64,000 nt of DNA from Polaromonas sp. 39-63-25 (GTDB lineage: Bacteria; Pseudomonadota; Gammaproteobacteria; Burkholderiales; Burkholderiaceae_C): NCBI RefSeq assembly GCF_002278925.1, contig NZ_NCJH01000015.1:62001-126000 (forward strand), read 5' to 3'. Positions 53,131 to 64,000 of the stretch are shown piece by piece. Below the pieces are notes generated by a model that was not told the origin of the DNA, searched no databases, and was given only the letters and a program-made list of their open reading frames with translations. Position numbers and translations under genes: made by a program. The stretch's first letter is position 1. Every line of letters starts with the position of its first letter.

Positions 53131-54414
53131 ATGATGAAAAAAAACCGCGTTGCACTGACCATTCTGCTCACCTTCCTGATCACCGTGGCCGGCGTGCTAC
53201 TCGTCCTGAACTTCAGCACTGGAGAAAAAAAGGTCAACCGCGAGTTGCCGCGCCTGTATGCCACGCAGGACCCCCAGTTCCGCCGCGCCATGGGCGCCCT
53301 GCTCGGCCCGGCCCTGGTGGGCGGCAACCGGGTCCGGGAGCTGCTCAATGGCGACCATATCTTCCCCGCCATGCTGCAGGCCATCCACGGCGCGCAGCGC
53401 AGCATCACCTTTGAAACCTACATCTACTGGTCCGGCGATGTGGGCCGCCAGTTTGCCGACGCTCTGGCCGAACGTGCCCGGGCCGGCGTGAAGGTGCATG
53501 TGCTGCTGGACTGGGTCGGCAGTGCCAAGATCGATGCCTCGTTTCTGCAGGAGATGGAAGCGGCCGGCGTGGAAATCCGAAAATTTCACAAGCCGCACTG
53601 GTACAACCTGGCACGCATGAACAACCGCACCCACCGCAAGCTGCTGGTCGTGGACGGCAAGACCGGCTTCACCGGAGGCGTGGGCATTGCGCCCAAGTGG
53701 ACCGGTGCCGGCCAGGACGCCGAGCACTGGCGCGACTCCCACTTCCAGATCGAGGGCCCGGCCGTCGCCCAGATGCAGGCTGTGTTCATGGACAACTGGC
53801 TCAAGGTCACCGGCAAGGTGATGCACGGCGAAGCCTACTTCCCGGCCCTGCTGGCGGTCGGCAGCAGCGACGCCCAGGTGTTTTCCAGTTCACCCTCGGG
53901 CGGCAGCGAAAGCATGCAGCTGATGTACCAGCTGTCCATCACGGCGGCCGGGAAAAGCATCGACCTGTCGACCGCGTACTTTGTCCCCGACGAGCTCACC
54001 ACCCGCGCCCTGACCGATGCGCTCAAACGCGGCGTGAAGATCCGCATCATCACGCCCGGAGAAATCATCGACACGGACACCGTGCGTGCGGCGTCGCGCG
54101 GCAGCTGGGGGTCACTGCTACAGGCCGGCGCGCAGATCTACGAGTACCAGCCCACCATGTACCACTGCAAGGTCATGATCGTGGACCAGCTGCTGGTATC
54201 GGTCGGCTCGACCAACTTCGACAACCGCTCCTTTCGCCTCAACGACGAGGCCAACCTCAATGTCTACGACGAAACCTTTGCAGCGCGGCAGACCCGGGTG
54301 TTTGAGGACGACCTGAAGCGCTCCCGGCAGATCACCTACGAGGAATGGGCGAACCGCCCTCTCAGGGAAAAATTCATGGAGCGGCTGGCGCTGCTGCTGG
54401 AGTCCCAGCTCTGA
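53131..54414 (+). CDS. cardiolipin synthase-like phospholipase D protein
   Basis: 427 residues. One N-terminal membrane helix (ALTILLTFLITVAGVLLVLN) and two HKD motifs, NNRTHRKLLVVDGKTGFTGG and TMYHCKVMIVDQLLVSVGST. The FDNRSFRLNDEANLNVYDE segment is the second half signature. It transfers phosphatidyl groups to make cardiolipin (ClsB/ClsC type) or related products. Start ATG 53131; the second ATG three bases later is equally possible. Confidence 0.93.
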   Translation: MMKKNRVALTILLTFLITVAGVLLVLNFSTGEKKVNRELPRLYATQDPQFRRAMGALLGPALVGGNRVRELLNGDHIFPAMLQAIHGAQRSITFETYIYWSGDVGRQFADALAERARAGVKVHVLLDWVGSAKIDASFLQEMEAAGVEIRKFHKPHWYNLARMNNRTHRKLLVVDGKTGFTGGVGIAPKWTGAGQDAEHWRDSHFQIEGPAVAQMQAVFMDNWLKVTGKVMHGEAYFPALLAVGSSDAQVFSSSPSGGSESMQLMYQLSITAAGKSIDLSTAYFVPDELTTRALTDALKRGVKIRIITPGEIIDTDTVRAASRGSWGSLLQAGAQIYEYQPTMYHCKVMIVDQLLVSVGSTNFDNRSFRLNDEANLNVYDETFAARQTRVFEDDLKRSRQITYEEWANRPLREKFMERLALLLESQL

Positions 54415-54491
54415 CAGAAGCTGAGGCGGCGGGTTGCCGGCGGGGCGCGAAAAAACCGGCTGTTGGACGGGCGGGCTGCGATTAACCAAAG

Positions 54492-54527
54492 AAAAAGGCC
54501 GCGAACCATCTCTAGTTAGCGGCCTTT
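54492..54527 (-). terminator. terminator downstream of tmRNA
   Basis: On the minus strand AAAGGCCGC (54527-54519) and GCGGCCTTT (54502-54494) form a nine-pair stem, followed by T bases. It is 12 bases beyond the CCA end of the tmRNA. Confidence 0.85.
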
Positions 54528-54538
54528 GTCTCGGCGTA

Positions 54539-54855
54539 TGGTGGAGCTGGGGGGATTTGAACCCCCGTCCGCAAGCCTTGTTCGGGCAGATCTACATGTT
54601 TAGCGGTCTGATTTGAGTCTCGCCACCTGTATCGCGCAGTCGCACGCTATACAGGACGCCAGCACCCTATTTTCTCGCCCCGGGTTAAGGTACCCAGCCC
54701 GGAGCCAGCCGATGAAATTATCTTTACAGCCGGGAGCGTTCAACTTGCGCTAAACACCCCTTGCCCAGCCCATCGGCCTGCTGTTGTAAAGCTCACTGGC
54801 AATTAAGCAGCGAGTGCGAAACGTTCGTCGTTTGCAGTTAGTTTGTTTGAATCAC
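54539..54855 (-). ncRNA. ssrA: tmRNA, 3' two-thirds only (5' domain not found)
   Basis: The 3' end carries GGGGGTTCAAATCCCCCCA, then GCTCC-A-CCA, the T arm and acceptor with encoded CCA. The tag reading frame (54835 down to 54803) codes ANDERFALAA-stop, the betaproteobacterial proteolysis tag, with the resume codon GCA. The pseudoknot region between them looks normal. The 5' tRNA-like half (GGGGxxG...GGATTCGACG) and first pseudoknot, expected about 90 bases upstream, are absent. Only 16 bases separate the tag codons from the gph stop. So the gene looks truncated by a deletion. Confidence 0.85.
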
Positions 54856-55508
54856 AAGAGGGATGACGGCGAAACAATGGTGGCGTCGGCTTTCCAGTGC
54901 CGGGTATCGGCCAGCGCACCGAGGTAACCATAGGCCGCGGCCACGGTCGGCATGCCGGCGGCGCGCCCGGCGACGATGTCCCGCTCGTCATCACCGACAT
55001 AGACACAACGCCCGGGATGGAGCTGGAGCTGACGGGCGGCTTCCAGCAGCGGCGCCGGATGCGGCTTGGCGTGGGGAGTGGTGTCGCCGCTGATGATGGT
55101 CTGCGCGGACTCAAACAGCGGCATCCGGCGCGTCAGCGGCAGGGTAAAACGCGCCGATTTGTTGGTCACCACACCCCATTTGAGTCCGGACCGGTCAATT
55201 TGCGCAATCAGCTCGGCCACGCCGTCGAAGGCATAGGTGCGCTCGGTCATGCAGGCTTCGTAATTGGCGAAAAACTCTTCTTTCAGGTCACCGAAACCAT
55301 CATCGTCAGGCGACAGCCCAAAAGCAATGCCAATCATGCCGCGCGCACCCGCACCGGCCATGGGCCGGTAGTCGGCCAGCGGCAGCGACGCCAGACCGCG
55401 GTCGGTGCGCATCTTGTCCGCGGCAGCGCCCAGGTCGGGCGCACTGTCGATCAGCGTGCCGTCCAGATCGAACAGCACAGCCTCAATACCGTTGAATATC
55501 GGCCCCAT
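54852..55508 (-). CDS. gph: phosphoglycolate phosphatase-like HAD hydrolase
   Basis: 218 residues. EAVLFDLDGTLIDSAPDLG is HAD motif I (Asp-x-Asp). WGVVTNKS is motif II, KPHPAPLLEAARQL motif III and VYVGDDERDIVAGRAAGM motif IV. It removes phosphate from 2-phosphoglycolate or similar. ATG 55508, overlapping ubiG by zero to few bases; GTG 55511 is possible. The C-terminus (ATIVSPSSLL) is a little short and ends right at the truncated tmRNA, so a few residues may have been lost in the same deletion. Confidence 0.92.
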   Translation of the reverse strand: MGPIFNGIEAVLFDLDGTLIDSAPDLGAAADKMRTDRGLASLPLADYRPMAGAGARGMIGIAFGLSPDDDGFGDLKEEFFANYEACMTERTYAFDGVAELIAQIDRSGLKWGVVTNKSARFTLPLTRRMPLFESAQTIISGDTTPHAKPHPAPLLEAARQLQLHPGRCVYVGDDERDIVAGRAAGMPTVAAAYGYLGALADTRHWKADATIVSPSSLL

Positions 55509-55511
55509 CAC

Positions 55512-56219
55512 TCAGGGCTTCTGCGTGGCCAGCATGTAATTGACGCTGGTGTCGGCGCTGAGCCAGTAATGCCCGGTCAACGGGTTGTATTCCATGCCTT
55601 TGGTCTGCTGCAGATCGAGCCCGGCAAGGCGGCAATAAGCAGCCAGTTCGCTGGGTTTGATGAACTTGGCGTATTCGTGGGTGCCGCGCGGCAGCAGGCT
55701 CAGCACGTACTCCGCGCCGACGATGGCAAACAGAAAGGCTTTGGCATTGCGGTTGATCGTGGAAAAGAAAACCTGGCCACCGGGCTTGACCAGCGTCGCG
55801 CAAGCCCGCACCACGGAGGACGGGTCAGGCACATGCTCGAGCATTTCCATGCAGGTGACCACATCAAAGCTTCCCGGCTGTTCGGATGCCAGTGCCTCCG
55901 CACTGATCTCCCGGTACTCGACGCCCTGGGTATTGGCCTCGAGCGCATGAAGCTGCGCCACTTTCAACGCCTTGCTCGCCAGGTCGATGCCCAGAACCTG
56001 GGCGCCCCGGCGAGCCATGGAATCGGCAAGAATGCCACCACCGCAGCCGATATCGAGGACGCGCTTGCCCTGGAGCGGCGCCAGGCCCTCAATCCAGCCA
56101 AGTCTCAAGGGATTGATCTGGTGCAGGGGGCGGAACTCGCTCTCGGTGTCCCACCAGCGATGGGCCAGATCGGAAAATTTGGCCAGTTCGGCCGGGTCTG
56201 CGTTTTCAGTGGTGTGCAT
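55512..56219 (-). CDS. ubiG: ubiquinone biosynthesis O-methyltransferase UbiG
   Basis: 235 residues. [20 protein letters not shown] and [13 protein letters not shown] are UbiG-specific. [20 protein letters not shown] is the SAM-binding motif, and [10 protein letters not shown] follows. It methylates both hydroxyl groups in ubiquinone synthesis. It is linked to gph (translationally adjacent), a frequent pairing in Betaproteobacteria. Confidence 0.96.
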   Translation of the reverse strand: MHTTENADPAELAKFSDLAHRWWDTESEFRPLHQINPLRLGWIEGLAPLQGKRVLDIGCGGGILADSMARRGAQVLGIDLASKALKVAQLHALEANTQGVEYREISAEALASEQPGSFDVVTCMEMLEHVPDPSSVVRACATLVKPGGQVFFSTINRNAKAFLFAIVGAEYVLSLLPRGTHEYAKFIKPSELAAYCRLAGLDLQQTKGMEYNPLTGHYWLSADTSVNYMLATQKP

Positions 56220-56242
56220 GGATCTGATTATCGCCCGCCCAT

Positions 56243-56271
56243 AAAAAAACCGCGCCGTAGCGCGGTTTTTT
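56243..56271. terminator. terminator between ubiG and ompA
   Basis: AAAAAACCGCG and CGCGGTTTTTT flank a six-base loop (56244-56271). It follows the ompA stop on the minus strand by 18 bases and could end ompA transcription before ubiG. Confidence 0.88.
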
Positions 56272-56288
56272 AAGCGATCCTTGAAGGA

Positions 56289-56921
56289 TTACTTGTTGGC
56301 GCGGGTACCAACCACTTCGATTTCCACGCGACGGTTCTTCGCGCGGCCTTCGCTGGTCTTGTTGTCAGCAACTGGCTGTTTCTCGCCCTTGCCTTCGGTG
56401 TAGACGCGGTTTTTCTCGATGCCCTTGGACACCAGATAAGACTTGACAGACTCCGAGCGGCGAACCGACAGTTTCTGGTTGTAGGAATCACTACCCACTG
56501 CATCGGTGTGACCGACAGCAATGATGACTTCCAAGTTGATGCCCTTGATCTTGCCGACCAGGTCGTCAAGCTTGGCTTTGCCTTCAGGCTTGAGCACAGA
56601 CTTGTCGAAGTCGAAGAACGCGTCAGCAGCGTAGGTGACCTTGGTCGCTGCAGGAGGAGCTACCGGCTTGGGAGCAGCTGGCTTGGCAGGAACTGCGGCG
56701 ACGGGAGCCGAAGCAGGAGCTGCAGGAACGATAGCACCGTCGCAACCTGGAGCGGCAGTAGCCGGGGTCCAGTTGGAATCACGCCAGCAGTACTCGTTGG
56801 TGCCGTTTTTCCAGACCAGCTCATTGGTGCCGTTTTTCCAGTTGTCAATTGTTTGTGCACCAGCGGCGGTTGCAAGCGCTGCGGAAGCAAACAACATTGC
56901 CACTTTGTTGAGTTTCTTCAT
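56289..56921 (-). CDS. ompA: OmpA-family outer-membrane protein
   Basis: 210 residues: a signal peptide (VAMLFASAALATAAGA), then a short N-terminal domain with two near-identical blocks (WKNGTNELV and WKNGTNEYC) and a Pro/Ala-rich linker. The OmpA/MotB peptidoglycan-binding domain follows (FFDFDKSVLKPEGKAKLDDL, GHTDAVGSDSYNQKLSVRRS, RAKNRRVEIEVVG). It lacks the usual eight-stranded barrel, so it is probably an OmpA-like peptidoglycan anchor of the periplasm or outer membrane. Upstream of gyrA, divergent, as in other Burkholderiales. Confidence 0.93.
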   Translation of the reverse strand: MKKLNKVAMLFASAALATAAGAQTIDNWKNGTNELVWKNGTNEYCWRDSNWTPATAAPGCDGAIVPAAPASAPVAAVPAKPAAPKPVAPPAATKVTYAADAFFDFDKSVLKPEGKAKLDDLVGKIKGINLEVIIAVGHTDAVGSDSYNQKLSVRRSESVKSYLVSKGIEKNRVYTEGKGEKQPVADNKTSEGRAKNRRVEIEVVGTRANK

Positions 56922-57001
56922 GGTTCTCCTCTAGAGAAAAGCCGCAGACTGGCTGCGATTGGATACACGCCGTAAGTGACCATCACTCAAAGCGTTACAG
57001 T

Positions 57002-57030
57002 TATTGTGCCATAGCTCATTGACCGTTCAA
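57002..57030 (-). promoter_or_regulatory. candidate sigma-70 promoter of ompA
   Basis: On the minus strand, TTGAAC (57030-57025) and ACAATA (57007-57002) are 17 bases apart. They lie about 80 bases before the ompA ATG. The only evidence is consensus similarity. Confidence 0.45.
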
Positions 57031-57174
57031 GCGCCCTATCGGCTTCGTCTGACAGAGATTCGAGAATCTTTGTTTTTTGTTGCGGACTTGCCACACCCCG
57101 ATCGAACCCGGCACAGGCCTTAAAATCAGCAGGCTTATCTCCCTGCGCATTGCATTACCCTTTTCAGGCCTCTC

Positions 57175-59822
<2,648 letters not shown>

Positions 59823-59823
<1 letters not shown>

Positions 59824-60410
59824 TGAAAAAGCTGCTCACCACCCTCCTGATTGCTGGCTGCGCCTTCTCGGCCGCGAGTCAGGCCCAGACGACCGACCCC
59901 AAGCTCGAGTGGGCCACCCGGCTCGTCGCCCTGCAGCAGGGCCCCGACCTGGACAGCCTGGTCGAACAACTGGCCGGCAGCGCCACCCAGGACCTGATCT
60001 CCGGCTGGGAATCCAGGCTGGAAACCTCCGTTCCCAAAGCCAAGCAGGCCAAGGCCACCGAGGACCTCAACGCCGAGCTTGCCAAGTTCGCCGCAGATGC
60101 CAACAAGATCATCGGCAGCAAGGTCAGTCAGGCCAACAAGGATGCCCTGGTACCGGCCTACATGGACCGCTTTACCCTGGAAGAACTCAAGCAACTCACC
60201 GCTTTCTTCGACTCCCCTGCCGTAAAGAAATACAAGGCAACCACGCCCGATCTGGTCAATGTCTTCGTGAAACAACTGGTGGAGTCCTCCAGAACCGAGA
60301 TCCAGGCCCGCGCCAAGCAGTTCAACGAAACCGCCACCAAAATCGTCGGCGCCGCACCCGCAGCGAAGCCTGCAGGCGCCGCCCCCGCGGCCAAACCCGC
60401 GAAGAAATGA
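59823..60410 (+). CDS. DUF2059 periplasmic protein
   Basis: 195 residues. A signal peptide (KLLTTLLIAGCAFSAASQAQ) is followed by a helical domain with AYMDRFTLEELKQLTAFFDS and PAVKKYKATTPDLVNVFVKQ, the DUF2059 core. The end is Ala/Pro/Lys-rich (PAAKPAGAAPAAKPAKK). Function unknown. The ATG overlaps the gyrA stop (TGATG), indicating coupled translation, and pheA follows after 91 bases. Confidence 0.92.
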
Positions 60411-60501
60411 CGCGGGGCTGTTTCCCCAAGCCGGCGCGCCGTCGCCCAACCTTCCACCTGTGCGACGCCCTCCTGCCCGCCGGGCCTGAGACGCCTTATC
60501 C

Positions 60502-61584
60502 ATGACCCAAAGTCTTCAGCAACTTCGCGTAAAAATCGATTCTGTCGACCAGCAACTGCTGGCGCTCCTGAACCAGCGTGCCTCGCTGGCCAACGAGGTC
60601 GGCGAGATCAAACGCCAGGACGGATCGCCGGTCTTCAGGCCGGAACGTGAGGCCCAGGTCATCCAGGGGCTGCAGGCGGCCAATCCCGGCCCGCTCAAAG
60701 GGGACAACATCGCCCACATCTGGCGCGAAGTCATGTCGGCCTGCCGCGCGCTCGAAGCACCCCAGCGCGTGGCCTACCTCGGCCCTGCTGGCACCTTCAG
60801 CGAGCAGGCAGCCGTGCTGTTTTTCGGCTCCAGCATCGAACACGTGCCCTGCGCCAGTTTTGACGAGGTGTTTCGCGCCGCGACGGCCGGCACCGCCCAG
60901 TTCGGGGTGGTGCCTGTGGAAAACAACACCGAAGGCGTGGTGACACGCACGCTGGACCTGTTCCTGAATTCACCCCTGCATGTGGTGGGCGAAACCAGCC
61001 TGCTGGTGCGCCACAACCTGCTGCGCCTGACGGCGTCGTTAGACGGCATCGAGGTCGTGCTGGCCCACGCACAGGCACTGGCGCAATGCCAGGGCTGGCT
61101 CGCCACGCATCTGCCCCATGCCGAGCGGCGCGCGGTCTCCAGCAATGCCGAAGGCGCCCGCCTGGCGGCCAGCAACCCCGCGTGGGCCGGTATCGCCAGC
61201 GAACGGGCGGGTGCCGAATTCGGCCTGCACATTGCGGCTCACGCGATCCAGGACGACGCGTTCAACCGCACCCGCTTTGCCGTGATCTGCCTGCCGCAGG
61301 TGCTGGGCGCGCCGCAGGCGTCGGGCAAGGACTGCGTCAGCCTGATCGTGTCGGTTCCGAACAAGCCAGGTGCTGTGCACGACATCCTGGTTCCCCTGAA
61401 AACCCATGGTGTGTCGATGACACGCTTCGAATCGCGCCCTGCCCGCTCGGGCCAGTGGGAGTATTTTTTCTACATCGACTTGCAGGGTCACCCTTCGCAA
61501 CCCAACGTGGCAGCGGCCCTGAAAGACCTGCAGCAGCTCTGTGCGTTCTACAAAGTGCTGGGCACCTATCCGGTCAGCGACTGA
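60502..61584 (+). CDS. pheA: bifunctional chorismate mutase / prephenate dehydratase
   Basis: 360 residues. A chorismate mutase domain (about 1-85: LRVKIDSVDQQLLALLNQRA) precedes the prephenate dehydratase domain (about 92-270: VAYLGPAGTFSEQAA, VVPVENNTEGVVTRTLDLF, FAVICLP). The ACT domain at the end carries the ESRP motif (TRFESRPARSGQWEYFFYID). It makes phenylpyruvate and is fed back by phenylalanine through ACT. Between gyrA and pheA the usual serC is missing. Confidence 0.97.
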   Translation: MTQSLQQLRVKIDSVDQQLLALLNQRASLANEVGEIKRQDGSPVFRPEREAQVIQGLQAANPGPLKGDNIAHIWREVMSACRALEAPQRVAYLGPAGTFSEQAAVLFFGSSIEHVPCASFDEVFRAATAGTAQFGVVPVENNTEGVVTRTLDLFLNSPLHVVGETSLLVRHNLLRLTASLDGIEVVLAHAQALAQCQGWLATHLPHAERRAVSSNAEGARLAASNPAWAGIASERAGAEFGLHIAAHAIQDDAFNRTRFAVICLPQVLGAPQASGKDCVSLIVSVPNKPGAVHDILVPLKTHGVSMTRFESRPARSGQWEYFFYIDLQGHPSQPNVAAALKDLQQLCAFYKVLGTYPVSD

Positions 61585-61622
61585 AACCATGACGCAATTG
61601 CAAGTAACCACGGCCCCCCGAC

Positions 61623-62501
61623 ATGTTTGAACAACTGGGATTGATAGGCTGCGGCCTGATGGGTGGCTCCTTTGCGCTGGCGCTCAAACGCGCAGGTCTG
61701 GTCAAACGGGTGGTGGGTTACAGCAAGTCGCCGTCCACGACCGAGCGCGCGCGCCAGATGGGCGTGATCGACGTGGAAGCGCCTTCGGCATTGCTGGCGG
61801 TCTCCGGTGCTGACATCGTGCTGCTGGCCGTGCCTGTGTCCGCCACCGAGGCCACCTTCAAGGCCATCCGCCATCTCGTGACCCCGACAACGCTGATCAT
61901 GGACGTCGGCTCCACCAAGCGCGATGTCGTGGACGCCGCGCGCCGGGTGCTGCGCGACCACCTCGGCTGTTTTGTGCCGGCCCATCCGATCACCGGCAAG
62001 GAAGTTTCTGGCGTCGAACATGCCGATGCGGACCTGTACACCGGAAAGCAGGTCATCCTGACGCCGATCGAACGCACCTTCACGGTTCAGCTTCAGAAAG
62101 CCGTGGATGTCTGGACGGCGCTGGGCTGCAACGTCGTCAAGATGTCGCCCCAGTCGCATGACGCCGCGTATGCCGCCGTCAGCCATCTGCCGCACCTGAT
62201 CGCGTTTGCACTGATCAACAGCATCTCCGGCCAGGCCCAGGGCAAGGACTACCTGTCGCTGGCCGGCCCGGGGTTTCGCGACTTCACCCGCATTGCGGCG
62301 AGCGACCCCAAAATGTGGCGGGACATCCTGATTGCCAACCGGGAGGAGTTGCTGGAGCAGTCGAAGATTTTCCAGGCCACCCTGCATTCGCTTGAAAAGC
62401 TGATCAGCAGCGGCGACGGCGATGCACTGGAAGCAGGTATCGACCATGCCAGCCATACCCGCGCCAACTGGCGGATCACCCCCCCCAAAGCCCTCAAGTA
62501 G
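61623..62501 (+). CDS. tyrA: prephenate dehydrogenase
   Basis: 292 residues. The NAD(P)-binding loop is [19 protein letters not shown], followed by [20 protein letters not shown] and [48 protein letters not shown] and [19 protein letters not shown] are typical. It makes 4-hydroxyphenylpyruvate for tyrosine. It stands 38 bases after pheA and 10 before aroA, so these genes probably form one operon. Confidence 0.96.
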   Translation: MFEQLGLIGCGLMGGSFALALKRAGLVKRVVGYSKSPSTTERARQMGVIDVEAPSALLAVSGADIVLLAVPVSATEATFKAIRHLVTPTTLIMDVGSTKRDVVDAARRVLRDHLGCFVPAHPITGKEVSGVEHADADLYTGKQVILTPIERTFTVQLQKAVDVWTALGCNVVKMSPQSHDAAYAAVSHLPHLIAFALINSISGQAQGKDYLSLAGPGFRDFTRIAASDPKMWRDILIANREELLEQSKIFQATLHSLEKLISSGDGDALEAGIDHASHTRANWRITPPKALK

Positions 62502-62511
62502 GCGCGGGGCC

Positions 62512-64000
62512 ATGTTCGATACCGAGTTCCTGGACATTCCAGCATTGACGGGTGCCGGCGGTAGCGTGCGCCTGCCCGGCTCCAAAAGCATTTCCAACCG
62601 GGTCCTGCTGCTCGCGGCGCTGAGCGAAGGCCGCACCACGGTGCATGACCTGCTCGCTTCCGACGACACTGCCGTGATGCTGGCCGCGCTGCGCCAGCTC
62701 GGCTGCACGGTGGCACAAAGCGGCAACAGCGCCGTCATCGACGGCCTGGGCGGCCAGCTGGCGCAAAGGCAGGCCAAGCTCTATCTCGGCAACGCGGGCA
62801 CCGCCATGCGACCGCTGACGGCGGCGCTGGCGCTGCTGGGTGGAGACTTTGAACTGTCGGGCGTGCCGCGCATGCATGAGCGTCCGATTGGCGACCTGGT
62901 CGATGCCCTGCGCGGCCTGGGTTGCGCCATTGACTATCTGGGCGAAAACGGTTTTCCGCCGCTGCGTATCCGTACCGGCCAGCTCTCACTGGATGCGCCC
63001 ATCCGCGTGCGCGGCGACGTCTCCAGCCAGTTCCTGACCGCCCTGCTGCTGGCCCTGCCGCTGGTGGCCACACGCGCTATTCACATCGACGTGGTCGGCG
63101 AGCTGATCTCTCGCCCCTACATCGAGATCACGCTGAACCTGCTGGCGCGTTTCGGCATCGCCGTCCAGCGCGAGAGCTGGCGGCGTTTCACCATTCCGGC
63201 CGGCAGCCGCTACCGGTCGCCCGGCGAGATCCATGTCGAAGGGGACGCTTCATCCGCTAGCTATTTCATAGCGCTTGGCGCAATAGCAGCGGTGGCTTCA
63301 GGCCAAAATGGCATCGAAATTGTGGGGGTGGGTGCGGACTCCATCCAGGGCGACATCCGTTTTGTGGAAGCCGCGCGGATGATGGGCGCACACATAGCCA
63401 GCACACCCAATACCCTGCGTATCTCCCGCGGCGCCTGGCCGCTCAAGGCCATCACCCTGGACTGCAACCACATCCCCGATGCGGCAATGACGCTGGCCGT
63501 GATGGCGCTGTACGCGGACGGCACCACCACGCTGAGCAACATCGCCAGTTGGCGCGTCAAGGAAACCGACCGCATCGCCGCCATGGCCTGCGAGTTGCGC
63601 AAGCTGGGGGCCGGCGTGGAGGAAGGCGCCGACTACATCCGCATCACGCCGCCAATCCAGTGGCGCACCGCCCCCATCCACACCTACGACGATCACCGCG
63701 TGGCCATGTGTTTTTCGCTGGCGGCCTTCAACCCGGCGCGTCTGCCGGTGCGCATTCTGGACCCGAAATGTGTCGCCAAGACCTTTCCGGACTACTTCGA
63801 AGCCCTGTTTTCGGTGTCGGTGACCGAGCGCCGGCTGATCCCGGTGATCTGTGTCGATGGCCCCACCGCGTCGGGCAAAGGCACGCTGGCCGCCCTGGTG
63901 GCGCACCGTCTCGGCTACCACTACCTCGATTCCGGCGCCCTGTACCGCCTGACCGCGTTTGCCGCCGGCCGTGCCGGCGTGGCGCTCGATGACGAAGCCG
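62512..64000 (+). CDS. aroA: bifunctional EPSP synthase / cytidylate kinase (C-terminus cut off)
   Basis: The frame runs from ATG 62512 to the window edge without a stop (about 496 residues visible). Residues 1-435 are EPSP synthase ([85 protein letters not shown]). The frame then continues without a break into the cytidylate kinase P-loop [20 protein letters not shown] (about residue 450). So aroA and cmk are fused, as known in some Comamonadaceae; the cmk half is incomplete here. Confidence 0.95.
   Translation, partial: MFDTEFLDIPALTGAGGSVRLPGSKSISNRVLLLAALSEGRTTVHDLLASDDTAVMLAALRQLGCTVAQSGNSAVIDGLGGQLAQRQAKLYLGNAGTAMRPLTAALALLGGDFELSGVPRMHERPIGDLVDALRGLGCAIDYLGENGFPPLRIRTGQLSLDAPIRVRGDVSSQFLTALLLALPLVATRAIHIDVVGELISRPYIEITLNLLARFGIAVQRESWRRFTIPAGSRYRSPGEIHVEGDASSASYFIALGAIAAVASGQNGIEIVGVGADSIQGDIRFVEAARMMGAHIASTPNTLRISRGAWPLKAITLDCNHIPDAAMTLAVMALYADGTTTLSNIASWRVKETDRIAAMACELRKLGAGVEEGADYIRITPPIQWRTAPIHTYDDHRVAMCFSLAAFNPARLPVRILDPKCVAKTFPDYFEALFSVSVTERRLIPVICVDGPTASGKGTLAALVAHRLGYHYLDSGALYRLTAFAAGRAGVALDDEA

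Noticed and set aside
54539-54855. Permuted two-piece tmRNA
   Set aside because: In permuted genes the acceptor piece precedes the tag piece. Here the tag comes first and is continuous with the 3' domain, so a truncated one-piece gene fits better.
54803-55114. Minus-strand frame ending in NKLTANDERFALAA as a protein gene
   Set aside because: The end is the tmRNA tag, and the upstream part is an out-of-frame reading of gph.
63249-63297. Repeat-like GCTATTTCATAGCGCTTGGCGC in the EPSP synthase gene
   Set aside because: It encodes the conserved [10 protein letters not shown] segment, and homologs share this protein sequence. The similarity to the repeat is probably coincidence, although it could not be excluded by eye.

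Overview
The window reads as chromosome of a betaproteobacterium of the order Burkholderiales, most likely family Comamonadaceae (Polaromonas/Rhodoferax-like). This is inferred from the high-GC coding style, the gyrA-pheA-tyrA-aroA/cmk order, an EPSP synthase fused to cytidylate kinase, the tmRNA tag ANDERFALAA, an intracellular PHB depolymerase, and a roughly 60-bp intergenic repeat that starts with GCTAT...ATAGCTGCTTGCGCCCG. The assignment rests on recognition only; no search was run.

Layout. 0-5.3 kb: the end of an unknown gene, a tandem glycine riboswitch and gcvT-gcvH-gcvP (glycine cleavage). 5.3-8 kb: an accessory stretch holding a P-loop kinase-like gene, an IS110 remnant fused to a decayed copy of the gcvP tail, an HEPN-like protein and a small hypothetical gene. 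8-16.3 kb: housekeeping genes (YvlD-like membrane protein, esterase, LigB-type dioxygenase with a divergent LysR gene, HAD/LNS2 protein, arfB, EamA and MFS transporters, aroC). 16.3-22.8 kb: an island with four exported proteins (a 14-residue-repeat protein, a beta-barrel outer-membrane protein and two Gly-rich proteins), a FixJ-like regulator with an atypical receiver, and IS21 and IS5-type remnants. It ends with a second copy of the aroC start region. 22.9-32 kb: SRPBCC protein, small secreted protein, hybrid sensor kinase, cupin, GST, phaZ, CBS protein, metY and a hydrolase whose end is set by a MITE-like element. 32-41.4 kb: HiPIP, P450, thioredoxin-like protein, Mpo1-like protein, BrkB, DUF2069, D-2-hydroxyacid dehydrogenase, ccdAB, thyA, a frameshifted fosX, folA, xth and HNH. 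41.5-46.5 kb: ntrC, ntrB, a periplasmic protein and glnA, with a recognisable sigma-54 promoter and NtrC sites at glnA. 46.5-54.4 kb: MoCF-domain protein, EI24, sterol desaturase, polysaccharide deacetylase, YVTN propeller, hydrolase, rsuA-like gene and cardiolipin synthase-like gene. 54.5-64 kb: tmRNA (apparently lacking its 5' half), gph, ubiG, ompA, gyrA, DUF2059, pheA, tyrA and aroA-cmk (cut by the window end).

Functional links: gcvTHP is under glycine control; aroC, pheA, tyrA and aroA belong to aromatic amino-acid synthesis; glnA-ntrBC is a nitrogen-control unit; thyA-fosX-folA-xth overlap tightly downstream of the CcdAB toxin-antitoxin pair. The strongest candidate for something undescribed is the exported-protein island at 16.6-22 kb. 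The strongest single oddities are the truncated tmRNA gene, the dispersed repeat caught inside several coding regions (including a signal peptide), the frameshifted fosX, and two receiver domains lacking the phospho-accepting Asp.
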